From an uncultured Acetatifactor sp. (GTDB lineage Bacteria > Bacillota > Clostridia > Lachnospirales > Lachnospiraceae), in NCBI GenBank assembly GCA_910589035.1, contig CAJUSI010000064.1, forward strand, positions 1 through 14,226: DNA of 14,226 nucleotides. Direction: 5' to 3'. The translations under genes were made by a program, and so were the position numbers. Shown one piece after another: positions 12,817 to 14,226 of this stretch; positions within the stretch are counted from its first letter, which is position 1; each line of letters opens with the position of its first letter. Under the pieces are notes generated by a model. The model was not told the DNA's origin. It saw nothing but the letters and a program-made list of their open reading frames with translations, and ran no database searches.

Positions 12817-13563
12817 GCTGCCCATTATCCCTGGGCGGAACTGCCGGACAGATTTTTCCGGGCGTACGGGAAGATGTTTCGTGCACTGGGAAGACAGCTT
12901 CCGGAAGGAATGAAGGCTGTAGGCGGCATGGGAAACGGGATTTTTGAATGTGTCCAGGATCTGACAGGATACGAAAAGCTCTGCTATATGATGTACGATG
13001 ACGAAGAGCTGTTTGCCGGTCTCTTCCACAGGATCGGGGTAAACCACCTGCTCATATGGGAGCGTTTTATGGAAGAATTCGGAGATCTGTACTGTGTACT
13101 GCGTTTCGGCGATGATATGGGATATAAGAGCAATACCCTTTTGGCGGCGGACACATTCCGGACGTTTGTCATTCCCCGGTATAAGCCGGTTATAGATCTG
13201 ATCCACAGCTATGGCAAGCCGTTCCTGCTGCATTCCTGCGGCCGTATCTTCTCTATTATGGAGGAGCTGATCGCCGCGGGAATCGATGCGAAGCATTCCA
13301 ATGAGGATCAGATCGCTCCGTTTCCGGAATGGGTGGAGCGTTATCGCGACCGGATCGGCAATTTCGGCGGTTTCGATGTGGATGCGGTCTGCCAGTTGGA
13401 CAGGAAGGCACTGAAGGAATATATCATGGATGTGCTGAAAAAAACGGAAGGCCATGGCGGAATAGCGGCAGGGACCGGAAATTCGGTTCCGTCCTATGTG
13501 CCTCTTGGGAACTACCTCAATCTGATTGAGAGCGTGAGGGAATACCGGGGCGACTTCAGGTAG
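12817..13563 (+). pseudogene. Uroporphyrinogen decarboxylase-family (corrinoid methyltransferase-like) protein, 5' truncated
   Basis: The frame carries URO-D-family sequence from about codon 12817 (PWAELPDRFFRAYGKMF) to the TAG at 13561-13563, about 248 residues, whereas full-length members have roughly 340-400. A TAA at 12814 blocks the frame just upstream of where similarity begins. ATG 12874 could start a shorter product but has no convincing SD. The core includes RFGDDMGYKSN (substrate loop), LLHSCGRI, whose H-x-C is the zinc-ligand pattern of MtaA/MtbA-type methylcobamide methyltransferases, and the C-terminal GTGNSVPSYVPLGNY. In Lachnospiraceae such genes often sit beside sugar or demethylation loci; true heme synthesis is unlikely. 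Partner and substrate are unknown. The remaining frame shows no stop or shift, so the truncation may be recent. Confidence 0.8.
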
Positions 13564-13579
13564 CAGGGCCGGCCCTGCT
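13562..13579. promoter_or_regulatory. 18-bp perfect palindrome at the end of the URO-D-like gene
   Basis: AGCAGGGCCGGCCCTGCT is a perfect GC-rich palindrome that overlaps the TAG stop codon. No T-run follows, so it is at best a weak terminator; it could be an operator. A second, imperfect hairpin (AATCCT/AGGATT arms, 13603-13633) lies 23 bases further on and is followed by a short A/T-rich stretch only. Confidence 0.45.
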
Positions 13580-13698
13580 GCCGGTGTATGGAACGCCGTG
13601 AAAATCCTTCTGCCGGGAATCGGCCGCAGGATTATATTCTGTGAAAGGGTATTCGGGAAAACGTGTGATGATTTTTAATATTTTGATCAAAGATACGG

Positions 13699-13727
13699 TT
13701 GATATTTTCGGTTCGGTATGGTAAACT
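13699..13727 (+). promoter_or_regulatory. Promoter for the Rpn-like nuclease gene
   Basis: TTGATA (13699-13704) and TAAACT (13722-13727) are spaced by 17 bp, with TG at 13719-13720 making an extended -10, all in a distinctly AT-rich block. The transcript would begin near 13734 and have a leader of about 125 nt. The leader holds a 10-bp hairpin (13818-13827 with 13831-13840) just upstream of the SD. Confidence 0.65.
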
Positions 13728-13859
13728 ACGATTAAGCAATGATTTCAAATATTTTCTTTTACGTCTTTATACATCTGTTTTTCGAGATGAACTCCTTGCT
13801 TACGATCCCAAAACCATGCAGGGAGAAAGGTTCTTCCTGCCGACAGAAAGGAAGAAACC

Positions 13860-14226
13860 ATGACGGAAACATATTTGGCGCAGGCTGTTTCGGCTGCGGA
13901 TGAATCAGGCTCCTATGACACCAATGCGAAATTTTTGCTGGCGGATAAGCAGATCCTGGCACGGATTCTGAAATATGCGGTGAGAGAATTTCAGGATATG
14001 GAGATGGAAGATATCATATTCTGTATCAGTGAAGAGATAGAGGTGGGGACGCGGTCGGTGGACCCGGGCCTTTCGAACCTGGGCCGTATCATGGAGAGTA
14101 ATGCGGAAGACAATGTGCCGGGGGAAGGAAGAATCTACTATGATATCCGCTTTAGTGCCTGGCACAAAGTGATGGAAATGAAATTTTTGATCAATGTGGA
14201 AGCCCAGCGCTCCACGGACCCCGGAA
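13860..14226 (+). CDS. Rpn/PD-(D/E)XK nuclease-family transposase-like protein, 3' partial
   Basis: From ATG 13860 the frame stays open to the window end (122 full codons). The start is supported by AAAGGA (13847-13852) seven bases upstream. The sequence fits the N-terminal part of the recombination-promoting nuclease (Rpn)/PDDEXK_2 group, often annotated as PD-(D/E)XK nuclease family transposase in Lachnospiraceae. It begins with NAKFLLADKQILARILKYAV, then an acidic region, and ends in the nuclease core: YYDIRF supplies the Asp and FLINVEAQ the Glu-x-Gln form of the second motif. The rest, including the usual GYPLIKRGIYY-like segment, lies beyond the window. Such proteins promote recombination in E. 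coli and are linked to mobile DNA; the role here is unproven. Confidence 0.85.
   Translation, partial: MTETYLAQAVSAADESGSYDTNAKFLLADKQILARILKYAVREFQDMEMEDIIFCISEEIEVGTRSVDPGLSNLGRIMESNAEDNVPGEGRIYYDIRFSAWHKVMEMKFLINVEAQRSTDPG

Noticed and set aside
12652..13455. Minus-strand 267-codon open frame
   Set aside because: Most of it is antisense to the URO-D-family gene. Only the last 57 codons (12652-12825) lie outside that gene, and they have no recognisable domain.

Overview
The window looks like a chromosomal stretch from a gut-type Clostridia, most likely Lachnospiraceae. The inference rests on moderately GC-rich Firmicutes coding style, purine-rich Shine-Dalgarno sites, two different PD-(D/E)XK nuclease families common in that group, and a spore-former-like extracytoplasmic LytM domain. 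There are no rRNA or tRNA genes, no CRISPR array and no intact transposase.

Layout. 1-1188: 3' part of an AAA-ATPase-like/PD-(D/E)XK protein. 1230-1395: a 166-bp near-palindromic, MITE-like repeat. 1418-2077: a scar in which the start of a response regulator is joined to the middle of an FtsX-type ABC permease, itself frameshifted and cut short. 2112-4113: a promoter, a WYL-domain regulator and a pyridoxal/pyridoxamine kinase. 4118-5286: a well-bounded single-gene unit (promoter, FecR-domain lipoprotein, strong terminator). 5287-11726: the main locus. 11721-13563: two decayed genes lying head to head, a GH28-like beta-helix protein (minus) and a uroporphyrinogen-decarboxylase-family protein (plus), both without N-termini. 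13699-14226: a promoter and the 5' part of an Rpn/PDDEXK-type transposase-associated nuclease.

The main locus (5501-11726) is a tight same-strand array: ECF sigma factor (TTG start), a membrane-anchored protein with a LytM fold that has lost most zinc ligands (candidate anti-sigma/sensor), a lipoprotein of no recognised family, three six-TM ABC-2-type membrane proteins, and an ABC ATPase with Glu at the Q-loop position, as in lantibiotic/bacitracin immunity transporters (LanF/BcrA type). Most junctions are ATGA overlaps or overlaps of a few bases, so the genes probably act together. My reading, an inference, is an envelope-stress or antimicrobial-peptide response: the dead LytM domain and lipoprotein sense outside the membrane, the sigma factor is released, and an ABC exporter is made. 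The FecR lipoprotein just upstream may belong to the same circuit.

The strangest piece is the 288-base gap between the last permease and the ATPase. It is open in the reading frame shared by both genes, interrupted only by the permease stop codon, and carries nine 18-bp tandem repeats encoding Tyr-Pro-Lys-Glu-Ala-(Arg/Leu) hexapeptides.
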